A stretch of DNA of 64,000 nt, from assembly GCA_958450325.1 (NCBI GenBank), contig OY288248.1:2542001-2606000 (forward strand), in the 5' to 3' direction. The stretch comes from Agrostemma githago (lineage: Eukaryota; Streptophyta; Magnoliopsida; Caryophyllales; Caryophyllaceae). This document shows positions 13,051 to 25,010 of the stretch, in pieces (positions within the stretch are counted from its first letter, which is position 1; each line of letters opens with the position of its first letter). A model generated the notes under the pieces. It was not told the origin of the DNA, did no database searches, and saw only the letters and a program-made list of their open reading frames with translations. Both the position numbers and the translations under genes were made by a program.

Positions 13051-14164
13051 TTTTATTACTCAAGACCCCCCAAAAAAATCTCACTAATTCACTCAAAACA
13101 CAAATTACTAAGATCAGGGGTGTCACCAAAAATCAATTCAATGCTAGAAACCCAGATTTATTCATGAACAAAAATAAATAAATTATAATTTATATAATTA
13201 AATTATAAAATATTATACACCCACCACACTATCTTCCTCCACACAATCATTCATTGACAATAACAAGAACAAACCCCAACATTAATGACTTAAAAGCAGA
13301 ACAGAACACTCTATAAAGAAGAGGGAGGAAGGTGAGTGTTCTGTATATTATAGAGAGAGGAGAGATAGATAAATAAATGAAATGAAATGAAAAAAAAAAA
13401 CAAATACAACTCACAATTATAATACTCAAGTATCAACCAAAAATGTGGGCTCAGATTATTAAAAATTAAATTAAATTTAATAAAAATAAAAATAAAAATA
13501 AAATAAAGAGGTGGGTCTCTGTCAAAACAGTGATTCTTTACTTCACTCTCACAATCACTCTTTCATTTTAATTTTAATTTTATCTACCTGTCAAAAAAAA
13601 AACTCAAAATTGAGAATTTATGGGTTTAAATAATACCCTTTTGGTTGAATTTTTCTGGGTAGGGATTTAATTTTTGATTAATTAATCGGATTAATTTTTA
13701 AAATTTTAGGGTTGAAATGAAGGGTTTAAGAAGAAATTTTGGGGGAAAATGATGGTAGGTAACTTAGGAAGCGTTGAATCTTCAACGCGTAAGACAGAAG
13801 GGACAAGAGGAGGTGAAGGAGGCAGGGAAGTGAGTAAGTGACAGATAGATAAACTGAGAGAAAGAGAACTCATTTGGTTCCGTCACTTCCAATCAATTTC
13901 ATACGTTTGCTTTATACACATATATTTATGCATTTATTTAGAAAATTTAAATAAAATTGAATAATACCAAAAACATAAACATATGTAATTGATTAGAACC
14001 AAATATATTATCATGTGCATTTAAATTTGTTTTTTTTAATTAAAAAAAAAATTTAATAACAGACCATCTTTCATTAAATCAATAAAATACAACTAGAAAA
14101 AGCAAAAAAAAAAAGTAGGATACATTAGGTTAATGAGAAATCGTCTCTCTTAACTTTTTGTGTT
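13051..14164. other. 5' flank of CESA, no gene
   Basis: This is AT-rich leader and promoter DNA for the minus-strand CESA gene. It contains a pyrimidine-rich stretch on the minus strand (ctctctcc around 13350) and A-rich runs. No other coding sequence was recognised. The transcription start cannot be placed from sequence alone. Confidence 0.5.
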
Positions 14165-14618
14165 ACTCTTTCCGTATTTTATGTTTTTTTCCTGTATTCC
14201 GTTTTGGACCATTTTTTATGTTTTTTCTTGCTTCTATTATTTTTTTTTTTTTTCAACTACTTTAATCTTTTATCCTTATTGAATAGAAGTACAAATCATT
14301 TCATAAGGTCCACTATTTACTCCTTTCGTTCCATTTGATTCCATTCATTTATTTTTTAGATACTATTCATAAGTGAGAACAATCTTTGATATATCCACTA
14401 ATATATAAGATAAAATATAGTCTTGTGAGATCTCGTTTAAATTGTCTAATCGAGTGTAATATGAATATCAATTTTTAAAATTTTTTAGAAATATGCAACT
14501 AAAAATATGAATAAAAGAAAACGTGCATGATGTACGTGTATAAAGCAAACGTATGAAATCATATGGAACAAAGGGAGTATTATTTTACATAACAGGAAGA
14601 AACATAAAATATGGAGGA
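14165..14618. mobile_element. Two nested Stowaway-like MITEs
   Basis: The outer element has termini actctttccgtattttatgt and acataaaatatggagga, which are inverted repeats. The inner one (14320-14577) has termini ctcctttcgttccatttgat and atcatatggaacaaagggag. It is flanked on both sides by TA (14318-14319 and 14578-14579), the expected Stowaway target duplication. The order of insertion is outer first, inner second. Neither has coding capacity. Confidence 0.65.
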
Positions 14619-15350
14619 TAATAAATAGAGAAAAGTGAAGTGAAGAAGAAATACAAAGTAGTAGTTGTAGTCAAGTGATTACAGATCTATCTTTACTGTA
14701 CTTGTAATTCACTTCCTCAATTGAATTTGACCTACAAAATGAATTCAACAATTATAGGTGGGATTTTTCCATTTTGAATTATATTTATGACATTGGATCT
14801 AGACAAAATGTGAGAAATTTGTTGTTTTTAAATTTTAGGTTCCTTACAGAAACTTTTTTTTTTTATTTTTTTTGTATTTGAACGTATTCCCAAAATGCAT
14901 ACATTTATACGCAATTAATATGAAGCGTCCGTGTATTTTATTTTATTTTGGATACTGCCGTGTATTTTTTTTTAAATTTAACTTAAGATTGTTAGTTTAG
15001 GTTAGTAATTTTGCATATTTAGTTAATTCTTAATAGAAACTCTTGTATTTTTGTTTTTCTTTTACATTTTTGATGCTTTTTTTGAAATAATCCTATGATA
15101 TTGTTAATATAATTTTGATTTATTTAAATTGTAAAAGGAAAATTAATTAATACCGTGACAATTTAGAATTTTTATAAAATTGTAATCTATATATTTAGTT
15201 AAATCAATTGTTTTTTTTATGAAATTATGTGGAAATTAATACCGTGACAATTTAGTTATTTATTTATGAAATTATGTGAAAATAATTATGATATAATTTT
15301 TTTTCATAAAATAATAAGTTCATTCAACATTCAACAACAATTACTTTGTA

Positions 15351-15443
15351 TTCCCTCCGGACATTATTTTTTTTGCTCCATTTCATGAATATTTGCGAAA
15401 ATTATTTCAATAAAATGTGGTGAAAAATAATGTCCGAAGGGAG
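15351..15443. mobile_element. Very short Stowaway-like MITE (93 bp)
   Basis: The ends ttccctccggacattatttt and aaaataatgtccgaagggag are inverted repeats. The element is flanked by TA at 15349-15350 and 15444-15445. It could fold into a single long hairpin. Confidence 0.65.
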
Positions 15444-15734
15444 TAAGACATAAAAAAAAACGCAGAAAGAAAGAGAAAACCCATTCTTTTTTAATCTAAG
15501 GTAAATTTTAAAATTATAATCCATCTATATCTAAATAACTTAATTACAAAGAACTAAAAACAAGGTTGGATAAAACATCAATATCATAAAATCAGTTAAT
15601 TTCCTCTAAATTGATAATTAAATATTTATATTGGGGAGTAATTTTGTATTGTTTTTTTATTCATTTGATACCCCTTTATCATTTGGTGCTTTCTTTTCAA
15701 TGATAGATACTCTTTACCAACGCAAATTACTGTG

Positions 15735-15905
15735 ACGGACGTATTCGTCAGAAATTTATGACGGATCAAATAAACTCTATTTCTATATGAGATGGATAAA
15801 ACAAAAGCAAATTGCTTAAAAAATGACAATTTATTTTATCTTATCTACCAGCATAAATAATATTTAATCCGTCATAATTTTATAACAGATATATCCGTCA
15901 ATTAT
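15735..15905. repeat. acgggtcaa-type hairpin repeat, second copy
   Basis: It contains gacggacgtattcgtc, tatgacggatcaaata and the inverted partner atttaatccgtcataat, then atatatccgtcaat. The block order resembles 676-835 and 60838-60990. The copy is diverged and its ends are uncertain. Confidence 0.4.
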
Positions 15906-16436
15906 CATCCACCATTTATAGTGAATAGTGAGAGCTAGTAATGACCGACAATCCACACATAGAGTATATACATATACTAATACATACGGTCCTTGAATAA
16001 AATGAAAGACAATGATTGTGATATTTCACTAGTAAATTATTTTAGAAATTAAATAATTATTGGAATTGACATGTTGTAGTACTAATAATCACCTTAGTTT
16101 GAAGAGCACCGACACCCTCGTTTTTGTCCTGCTCAATATTGATTAGGTTATATATCTCTAAATAGTTTCTACCCTTTATATTATTCCTCTACCACCCATT
16201 ATCATCTATCAACACTACTTCACCATAACTTCCTAATCATTTTAATTTACCCTAAACACTCAAATAAACTACTACTAATGAAATTTTCGAGTTCACAAAT
16301 TGTTGTATGAGACTGTTCTAACGTTATATCAATTGATAACTTCGTTGTTTTTAAGTAGTAATAACTGTCACTATTAAGTTGAGTCTACTCTCTTTTAAAC
16401 TTGTTATATATATATATATATATATATAATCATTTG

Positions 16437-17369
16437 TTTTCAATTACAGACTTATAAAAAAAATCAACAATTACTACCTAATAAAACACTTTTCATTTGC
16501 GCTTGCTACCTTAAGTGGACTCTGTTGCATTAGTAAGCTAATTTTCGTCCAAAATTAGATTACGTCTAATCTTGTGACCATTTTGCCCTTGAGTCTATAT
16601 ACTCTTTCCCACCTTTATCACTCTTACAAGTCTTACTGTTCTTCAATTTCTTTACTCTTCAATTCAAATTTTTCACTTTTCAATTTCTTCACCCTTCTCT
16701 CTAATGTTTCTACCTTTCATTATTTTAGCCACCATCAGTGACTACAGTGTATTGAACTCTTGATACAAATAGGGTATGTAACTCTAATTCATGTAACATT
16801 AGCGGACATTTGGCTAAACAAAATCAATAACAAATTGCAGAAACCCTAAAAATTGAAATTATCTAATCGACAATCGCATTTGGCTCTCAACGTGCTAATG
16901 AACTGCAATAACACTAAAACTACACTTAATTCATACTATAAGAAAGACTAAGTTTAAATGCAAATCTGGGTGTTGTTTTAAGAATCGATTAAAAACCCTA
17001 AATTAACGAAAAAAATCCTAAATTAATAAAGGACTTGGGGTTACTTACTTGCAGATTTTCGTTTCCTTCAATTGCGCCAGAATTTGGTATGAATTTTGGA
17101 CTCATTTGTCGATTTAATTAGGATTTAGGGGATGGTTGACGAGGAAGTTACGGAGTGAGGAGATGAAAAGAGGAGTAAATGGGGTTAATCAGGGGTTAAT
17201 AAAGTAAAAAGAAATTTTAACATCGAAGGTATTTTCGTCAGTTAACAATTTTGGAAACGGAAATCAGCTTACTAATGAACATAGTCCACTTAAGTTAGCA
17301 AGCGCAAATGAAAAGTGCTTTATTAGGTAGTAATTGTTGAATTTTTGTTTATAAGTCTGTAATTGAAAA
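16437..17369. mobile_element. Non-autonomous DNA transposon with ~120-bp TIRs
   Basis: The left arm (16437-16556) and right arm (17247-17369) are long inverted repeats, roughly 90% identical by eye. The left arm starts ttttcaattacagacttata and includes tttcatttgcgcttgctacc. The right arm contains ggtagtaattgttga and ends ctgtaattgaaaa. The 690-bp interior has no credible reading frame. Long TIRs of this size are typical of Mutator-like elements, but a 9-bp target duplication could not be identified because both flanks are AT-repeat rich. A (TA)n run lies just to the left, at 16405-16428. Confidence 0.65.
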
Positions 17370-19189
17370 AAAAGTGATTTTTATAAGACTGTAATGGATA
17401 ATTTTCGCATATATATATATTATAGAGAAGTTTTTCACCATGCTTATATAAATTGAGATTTTCTTGTTTTTCAAAATTATACTCAGTGAAATAAGAAGAG
17501 GGTATAACCATTAAAAGTAGTAAGAGTAGTAAATAAAATTTCATTCCTGACCGGCGTCTCACAATAATGTCAAACACAAATATCTCTCGTGAGATAGTTT
17601 CATAGTAATATTATTGCCCTCCTGATTTCATGTAAAAGTTGCGAATTAATATTATCGTGAGACGATATCATAAGAGATTTTACCATAATTTTTTCTATGG
17701 GGGATTGGGGTAAATGAATAGAATTGGAACAAAAATAGGAAAGTAAAAAAACATTAGGCATCAAGTCCTATTTAATCAGGGTTAGTACTCGCAGTAGACT
17801 AGAGAATATAAGAAGCTTGGACAGCCATGCAAAAAGATGCATATGTGGTGGTGGGTGCATCGAAATCACATGCCCATAGTTTTATAACACAAGTGGGCCT
17901 AATTATTGGCCATTTAACGTTCATTCTCTAATCTCTATTACCTTTCCCGTATTTCATTGAAAAAAAAACATTTTATTAAATATTACTCCGTACGTAATAT
18001 TTAAGTTTTGTATCTTTGGACTGAAATAAGTTGAATTGAAGTGAGCTGAAAAGCTGAGACAAAAATAAGTCTGAATTTCGCAGTTAAAACAAACGTAGGA
18101 GATGTGTTATAATAGGTTACAAATTAGTTGCTTTGGGACAATAGGTCTCGGCCTAGTGGTTAAGGCTAGGTGATCTGAGACAATAGGTCTAGGTTTGAAT
18201 TTTCCACCCCTATATTGTACTGCGACTAAGTGCGCTCTTCGTTGAACAAATTTTTTTTTTCTTTCTTATAATGCGATTAAACAAATAAAATATAACATCT
18301 TATTTTAAAGGGCGAAATAATCAATTTTGGTACGAGAAATAAAGGGTTCTTATCAAATCCGTAAAAAATATCACATTCAACAAATTGTTAAAAAAAAGAT
18401 GGAATTTGGAATCAAAATGCTAAAAAAAGTCTTTATGCGACATCAACTAAAAAAGCCATAGTAAGCGATATTGGTCGAAATATGGAAAAAATATGCATTA
18501 CCTACTTTAATTTAATTTTTATGATTTTTTTCGATCAGTGGTCGAAATATGGAAAATATATGGAATATTTGATCTTATGTACAGTACATTGCTTCTGAAT
18601 TTTTGATGTTACATTTGTGATATTGTAATTGATTTTCCTATTTTTGGGGGATTGTTATTCACTTTATACAAGGAAGGATATAATGGGATAATTCGATTTT
18701 CGATACTTGGCATTTGAGTAGGATTGTTTCGGAACATATCAAATTTTCTTTGCGTCACATTCGATTGGATTTTCTCTGTACATCTTAATATCTCTTCTGT
18801 TTCGTTAATTTGTTTACATTTTATATTCATTGTGAAAAGTGTTATAATCAAGCACAAACTAATGAACGAGACAGATTAAATAATTGTTATAAATATAAAG
18901 AGTACTACGTATCTTTTGAATAAAAACCTACTCGTATATGATAAATATTCGAAAGTCACTCTTACGATATGACCCGGACGAAATCCGAGTTTGAAACTAG
19001 TATTGGTTGTATTTGAGTACAACGTTACTAGTAATTTGGGTTATAGACTTGAATGGAGCAAGTTAGTAATTTGGGTTTGACAAAGAATTGAACAAAAGTT
19101 GGCACTAATAATAAGTGGGCTGATCGCATGAGAAGATGTCTCTTTTGGGCTGGCAACAATCATAGCAAAGATGCAGCATGAAACAATAT
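17370..19189. other. Intergenic DNA without a gene
   Basis: No protein-coding region or RNA gene was recognised apart from the SINE at 18135. The open frames seen are short and carry no family signature. Confidence 0.6.
18135..18255 (+). mobile_element. tRNA-derived SINE, copy 1
   Basis: The sequence has an A-box-like segment (cctagtggttaaggctagg), a B-box-like segment (aggtttgaatttt), and a shared tail (ttgtactgcgactaagtgcg then cgttgaacaaa). A second copy at 54445-54554 has the same order of blocks. These RNA polymerase III boxes and the conserved 3' end indicate a tRNA-derived SINE rather than a functional tRNA gene, because no cloverleaf can be completed. Confidence 0.6.
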
Positions 19190-22100
19190 AGATTATGGTT
19201 TGAGATGCGTTGGAATCCATCGAAACAAATTCTCTACTCTGTGTTATATCCTGTCTGAATGTTTTAATTATCATTGTTTGACATTATACTCTGCCTATAG
19301 ACAAGTTTTCGTCAGAAAACATCCGCGCTTTAGAACAACTCTCACTGCTTTCGAAACAAAAAAAAACGACCGATTTTGAAGGTTATTATCCACGTTTTTT
19401 CGGTCTTTTGGGTCCCGGAACAAAATAAATTCATATTCGCGCTGAATAAACATCACAACAAATACAATGCCCGTTGTCATACGAGGATCATTTGGATTTC
19501 AATGAAGACTTTTAAAAGTCATAAGATTGTCTTTAGAAACATGTTAGAATCCATCGAAACAAGTTCGATACTCCATTTTATATAGTGCCTAAGGATTCTA
19601 ATAATTTTTTTAGGCATTCTATTCACGTCGACAAGTTTTCGTCAAAATACATTCGCGCTTTAAAACAACTATCATCGTTTTCTAAAATAGCAAAAAAGAC
19701 CGATTTTGAAGGTTTTTTTTTTTGTTTTTTTGGTAAAGGGTAAGTATATAAAAAACGGAACAACAAAACTGAAATGACTACATCAGGTTATGTAGCCATT
19801 TAGCATCCTTATCTGTTACAGGGTAATTAATCTTACACAAAATTCTATTCTTAACATCCGACACAATCAATTTGACTATCTCCCGTGGATGAATCATCAT
19901 TCCATCAATTCTACACGAATTTCTCTGCCTCCAAATATGGTAAATAGTCGCATTGATCATAGCTCGAATCACATTACATTGCAACTTCGAGCCCCGTATT
20001 TTCATAGCCCAGACCATTCCCGTGTTGCACGGGATTGATTTCCGCACCCACTTGCTCAAAAGACCCATCACCCGCGAGCTCCAACTGCAAGCAAAGAAAA
20101 GGTGTTCTAAACTCTCTTCTTCCTGCTCACAGATAAAACAGCGATCCGAATCTGCAACCCCAATCCTAAAAAGTTTCTTCCTCGTACTAAGGGCCCCTCG
20201 AAACACAAGCCACGAGATGAAACTATGCCTCGGAACACTCCACGCGCTCCATACAAGTCTCGCCCACGAGATTTTGAAGGTTATTATCCATGTTTTTTTG
20301 GCCTTTTGGGTCATGGAATAAAATGGATTCATATTCGCGCTGAACAAACTCCACACTAAATACAATACTCCGGTGTAATATGAGAGTCATTTGGATTTCA
20401 ATGGAGACTTTTACAAGCCATAAGATTATCTTTTCAGAAGTCTCGGAATTCGTCGAAACAAGTTCGATACTCCATTTTATATCGTGTCTGAGAGTTCTAA
20501 TAATCATTGTTACGCATTGTGTTTCAATCAACAAGTTTTTGCCAAAAAACATATGCGGTTTCGAACAATTTTGACCTCTTTCGAAAATAGCAAAAACCGA
20601 CTGATTTAGAAGGTTATTATCCACGTTTTTTTTTTCGACCCTTAGGGTCCTGGAATAAAATGGCTACATATTCACGCTGAACAAACTCTTCACCGAATAC
20701 AATGTCCCGGTGTAATATGAGGGTCATTTGGATTTCAATGGAGACTTTTAAAAGCATAAGATTATCTTTGAGATGTGTCAGAATCTCTCAAAATAAGTTC
20801 GATACTCCATTTTATATTGTGCCTGAAGGTTCTAAAAATCATTGTTAGACATTATAACCCTATTCACAAGTTTTCGTCAAAAAACATTCGCGTTTTAAAA
20901 CAACTTTCACCCCTTTCGAAAATAGAAAAAACCACCGATTTTGAAGGTTATTATCCACATTTTTTGGTCCTTTTGATCCCGAAACAAAATGGATTCATAT
21001 ATAATGGCATGATGTAATATGAGGGTATGTATGTAATTTGGATCTCAATGTAGAGACATTTGAAAGCCATAACGGCCCATAAGATTGTCTTTTCAGGCGT
21101 GTCAGACAAGTTTTTATAAAAAAAAATCCGTACTTTAGAAAATTTTCACCGCTTTCGAAAATAGCAAAAAGATGACCGATTTTGAAGGTTATTATCCACT
21201 TTTTTTTGGTCTTTTGGGTACCGGAACAAAATGGATCCATATTCGCGCTGAACAAACTCCATTTGAATGCAACGCCCTGGTGTAATATGAGGGTTATTTG
21301 AATATCAATGGAGAGGTTTGTAAGCCATAAGATTATCTTTGGAGATCTGTCGGAATCCGTCGAAACAAGCCCGATACTCCTTTTATATCGTGTCTGAGGG
21401 TTCTTATAATCATTGTTAGGCATTTTATTCCTATCGACAAATTTTCTTCAAAAAACATTCGTGGTTTAGAACGACTGTCATCGCTTTCGAAAATAGCAAA
21501 AAAAGGGTCGATTATGAAGGTTATTATCCACGTTTTTTCCGCGTTTTGAGTCTCGGAATAAAATGGATCCATATTCGGGCTAGAGAAACTCTACACCAAA
21601 TACATACAATGCCCTGGTGTAGGTCATTTAGATTTCAATAGAGACATTTAAAAGTCATAAGATTGTCTTTTGAGACGTGTCGGAATCCATCGAAACAAGT
21701 TCTCTACTCCATTTTATATCGTTTCCGAAGTTTTTAATAATCATTGTTTGGCATTCTACTCCTATAGACAAGTTTTTGTCAAAAAACATTCACGCTTTAA
21801 AACAACTTTCATCGCTTCCGAAAACAGCAAAAAAAAAACGACCGATTTTGAAGGTTATTATCCACGTTTTTTTTTAATCTTTTGGGTCCCGGAACAAAAT
21901 AAATCCATATTCTCGCTGAACAAACTTCACATCAAATACAATGCCCCGGTGTAATATGAGGGTCATTTGGATGTCAATGACAATTTTAAAAGCCATAAGA
22001 TTGTATTTTAAAACGTGTCATAATCCGTCAAAACCAATCCGATATTCCATTTTATATAGTGTCTAAGGGTTCTAATAATCATTGTTAGACATTTTATTTT

Positions 22101-23057
22101 TGTCAAAAAAAAATTGCGCTTTAGAAAACTATTACTGTTTTTGAAAATAACAAAAAAAGACCGATTTTGAAGGTTATTATCTACGTTTTTTCAGCGTTTT
22201 GGGTCTTGGAATAAAATGGATCCATATTTCTGTTGAACAAACTCCACACTAAATATAATGCCTTTGTGTTGGTTTAATATAAGGGTCATTCTGATTTCAA
22301 TGGAGACATACGAATGTCATATGATTGTCTTTTCAGACGTGTCGGAATCTATCGAAACAAGTTCGATACTCCATTTTATACCGTGTCCGAAGGTACTAAT
22401 AATCATTGTTAGACATTCCATTTCTATAGACAAGTTTTCGTCAAAGAATATTCGCGCTTTCAAAAATAGTAAAACATGACTGATTTTGAAGGTTATTATG
22501 CACGTTTTTTCGACCTTTTGGGTCCCCGAATAGAATAGATCCATATTCGCGCTGAACAAACTTCACTCCGAATACAATGACCCGGTGTAATATGAGGGTC
22601 ATTTTGATATCAATGGAGACTTTTAAAAGCCATAAGATTATCTTTGAAGACGTTTTAGAATTCGTCAAAACGAGTTCGATACTCCATTTTATATCGCGTT
22701 TGGGGTTCTAATAATCATTCTTAGACATTTTATTCCTATCGACAAATTTTCTTCAAAAAACATTCTCGCTTTAGAACGACTTTCACCACTTTCGAAAATA
22801 GCAAAAAAATGGTCGATTTTGAAGGTTATTATCCACGTTTTTTCGACGTTTTAAGTCCCGATATAAATCCATATTCGCGCTAGAGAAACTCCACACCAAA
22901 TACTATGTCTCGGTGTAATATGAGGATCATTTGGATTTTAGTGGAGACTTGTATAGTAAAAGCCATAAGATTTTCTTTGGAGACATGTTGGAATTCGACG
23001 AAACAAGTTCGATACTCCATTTTATATCGTGTACGAGAGTTCTAATAATCATTGTTA
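19190..23057 (+). repeat. Satellite array A, ~330-bp degenerate unit
   Basis: A tandem array of about ten units after removing the inserted LINE. The diagnostic phrase gattttgaaggttattatcc recurs near 19371, 20605, 20935, 21177, 21508, 21843, 22166, 22481 and 22814, plus a copy split by the LINE near 19700. The usual spacing is 315-335 bp, with one short interval of about 242 bp. Unit landmarks are cggtgtaatatgagggtcat, ttttatatcgtgtctg and cgaaaatagcaaaa. Family A reads ggatttcaatggagac where family B (28396-36480) reads ggttttaaatcgggacc. The unit has no conserved frame, so the short open frames are incidental. Confidence 0.85.
19715..20270 (-). mobile_element. 5'-truncated LINE, zf-RVT end of ORF2 (copy 1)
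   Basis: The minus strand encodes the C-terminal zinc-binding region of a plant LINE reverse transcriptase. It includes CFICEQEEESLEHLFFAC (C-x2-C-x7-H-x4-C) and a tract ending AKWLHNLM, with the stop at 19778. The T run at 19713-19731 is the poly(A) tail read in reverse. The 12-bp duplication attttgaaggtt at 19703-19714 and 20271-20282 bounds the insert. Only the last roughly 500 bp survive, so it cannot move by itself. It is about 99% identical to copy 2 at 25249-25740, which implies a recent shared source. Confidence 0.85.
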
Positions 23058-23059
23058 GC

Positions 23060-23310
23060 AACCACTACCCTTTGCTACTACATAAACTCGCCTCTGACTA
23101 AAGCACCATTAGGAACTTATCGAAGTGGCATGGTTACCGTATCCTAGAGGCCTAGATAACTTTCACTTTGTCCTTTTCCGATGCCATCAAATAAAATACG
23201 AACAAACGTTTTTTCGCATCAAGGACATTCACTACAATAGTCCCCTTGGTTTGCCAAAGTTTAGCCATCGTGTCAATTGTCGCACGGACGTTCGTTGATA
23301 GCCATCATGT
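23060..23310 (-). pseudogene. Relic of a DUF4283-like retroelement ORF1 domain
   Basis: Read on the minus strand, one frame gives TMAKLWQTKGTIVVNVLD, then KKRLFVFYLM and EKDKV. The pattern (basic-W, then hydrophobic strand, then FxF, then E-D/K-V) resembles the DUF4283 domain found in plant LINE and gag-like proteins. In-frame stops follow. The match is by eye and weak. It lies directly at the right end of satellite array A. Confidence 0.35.
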
Positions 23311-23347
23311 CTATTATAAATTCAAATTATTATTAATTTAAATTTAT

Positions 23348-23705
23348 GGCCCTGTTTGGCAAATAGCAGTAGCAGATTCATAATCGCGGTTAACAATAGC
23401 AGAATACGGTTAACTTATTATATTAGCAGATTTGACTATCAAATTAAATTAGCAGAATTAAGAAATAGTGTTTGGTAATTAGCAGATTATGGAAGAATCG
23501 AGTTGTTTTCAGGTATAAATTCAATATGTCGTTCCAATATGCTCCTATTAGGAGCGAGCATATTCAAAAATAGTAGATTCCGGCCAATATGCTATCGAAA
23601 TATGCCGTTTACCCAACACAAGAAATTAGTGGTTTGATGGTCAATCTACTGTTTAGGCTGGAATCTGCTAATTTTCCCCCAATATACCGTTTACCAAACG
23701 GGGCC
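23348..23705. mobile_element. MITE with GGCCCTGTTTGG termini (358 bp)
   Basis: The left end ggccctgtttggcaaat and the right end tttaccaaacggggcc are inverted repeats. Both flanks read TAT (23345-23347 and 23706-23708), consistent with a 3-bp target duplication. The interior has no coding capacity. The terminal sequence and 3-bp duplication suggest a PIF/Harbinger-type or related element, but the superfamily is uncertain. Confidence 0.6.
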
Positions 23706-23708
23706 TAT

Positions 23709-24725
23709 ATATGTTTAACTAGTGCGTAAAATTTGATAAAAAAAAAACTAGTGCGTAAACTGAAAACCCTAATCTCATCTAGCCTCCCTTCTCTCCAAAA
23801 GAAAAAACTAATCTCCTCCGAACTTATCATCCATATTTTTGATGGCGATAATAATAAGGTCGATAAACCCTAATTATTCGTAAGATAATCAAAGAGTTTA
23901 ATTACGTCTTCAAGTAGAGAATGTGGGATGATAAATTGATAAGGTTGCATGACAGTTTGACACATTAATTAAACATAATAATGTTGTAAACTTGTACTTA
24001 GTTAAGTGGCAGGTAGGGTTGATCTGAAAGCAACTGCTACATAACATTAGCCGCATAAATTTTGGTTTGTGATGAAACTATTCGTCATAATATTTATAAC
24101 AGAGTAAATATTGACCCACATGATAAAAACTTGTCACGAAGCACAATGGAAGAAGCATCGATCCCTAGTTAAATGTTTAACCCAGTACAATAATACGATG
24201 AATAACTCGTCACAGGGGATATGACGATAATATTAGTTGAATGGTTGGTAACTTGGTATGTATATGTATACATATGGAAGAAGCACAATAAATTGTCGGC
24301 AATGACTATTATTTCATCTCATCAATGATTCAATGGTGGTTTCATGGTCCCCTTGGGATAGTGGGGAATTAGATGAGTGTCGACTGTCGACTCACATAAA
24401 AATCTGAATTATTACTTGTATGTACGTGCTTACATCTCTACCATTCTACCAATATAATGTCTTCAATATCATCCACAATTTCTTTTCCCTTTATTTGATT
24501 GACTGACTGTATATGTCATGCTTTTCAAATTAAAGGTAATTTTGTAAGATTGTCGGCAGTCTTGAGCGAGTCTTGTTTTTAATATAGTCAATGATAATCT
24601 ACGAATAATAAAATTTGATAAAGTTTTAGGTTGAATCTTGTAGAGATTATCATTTTCCAATAAATGATCCACAAGTCTAGTAGAGCTCATATGAGGTGAG
24701 TCCGAACTCAGAAGCATATACTTAG
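23709..24725. other. Intergenic DNA without a gene
   Basis: Nothing coding was recognised. A stretch near 24070-24140 (attcgtcataatatttataa) resembles parts of the acgggtcaa hairpin family. Confidence 0.5.
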
Positions 24726-24727
24726 TA

Positions 24728-24938
24728 CTCCCTCCGAGTTTCTAACATTGTTCTATTTGGGTTTTGGGTGGAAAATAAAGAAGGGGAAATGAGTGGTTAA
24801 AAAAGAAAAGAGGAAGAGAGAGAAATTGGTGGATAAATGTGAACCACACGTTTATGACCAAAAGTAAAAAGAAAATGAGTAAAAGATCAAACTCAGTACA
24901 AAAAGAAAAATGGGGCAATGTTAGAAACTCGGAAGGGG
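24728..24938. mobile_element. Stowaway-like MITE, short relative of 3331-4411
   Basis: The ends ctccctccgagtttctaaca and gcaatgttagaaactcgg are inverted repeats and match those of 3331-4411. The element is flanked by TA (24726-24727 and 24939-24940). Shared interior phrases include gggttttgggtggaaaataa and gaaattggtggataaatgtg. Confidence 0.75.
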
Positions 24939-25010
24939 TATAATGTATAGAGTTTGAGCTAAGTTTGATCAGGTGGAATCGGAATATAAAAAACAATAAT
25001 AAAAGTTGGT

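Noticed and set aside
18135..18255. Functional tRNA gene
   Set aside because: A- and B-box-like segments exist but acceptor and anticodon stems cannot be paired. A dispersed relative with target duplications shows it is a SINE.
19778..20365. A host gene with a zinc-finger protein
   Set aside because: The product is the zf-RVT end of a LINE ORF2, repeated at two other places, bounded by a target duplication and a poly(A) tail.
20223..22668. Many 60-140 residue open frames in satellite array A
   Set aside because: They recur once per unit, differ in frame between units, and begin and end at random positions, so they are not conserved proteins.
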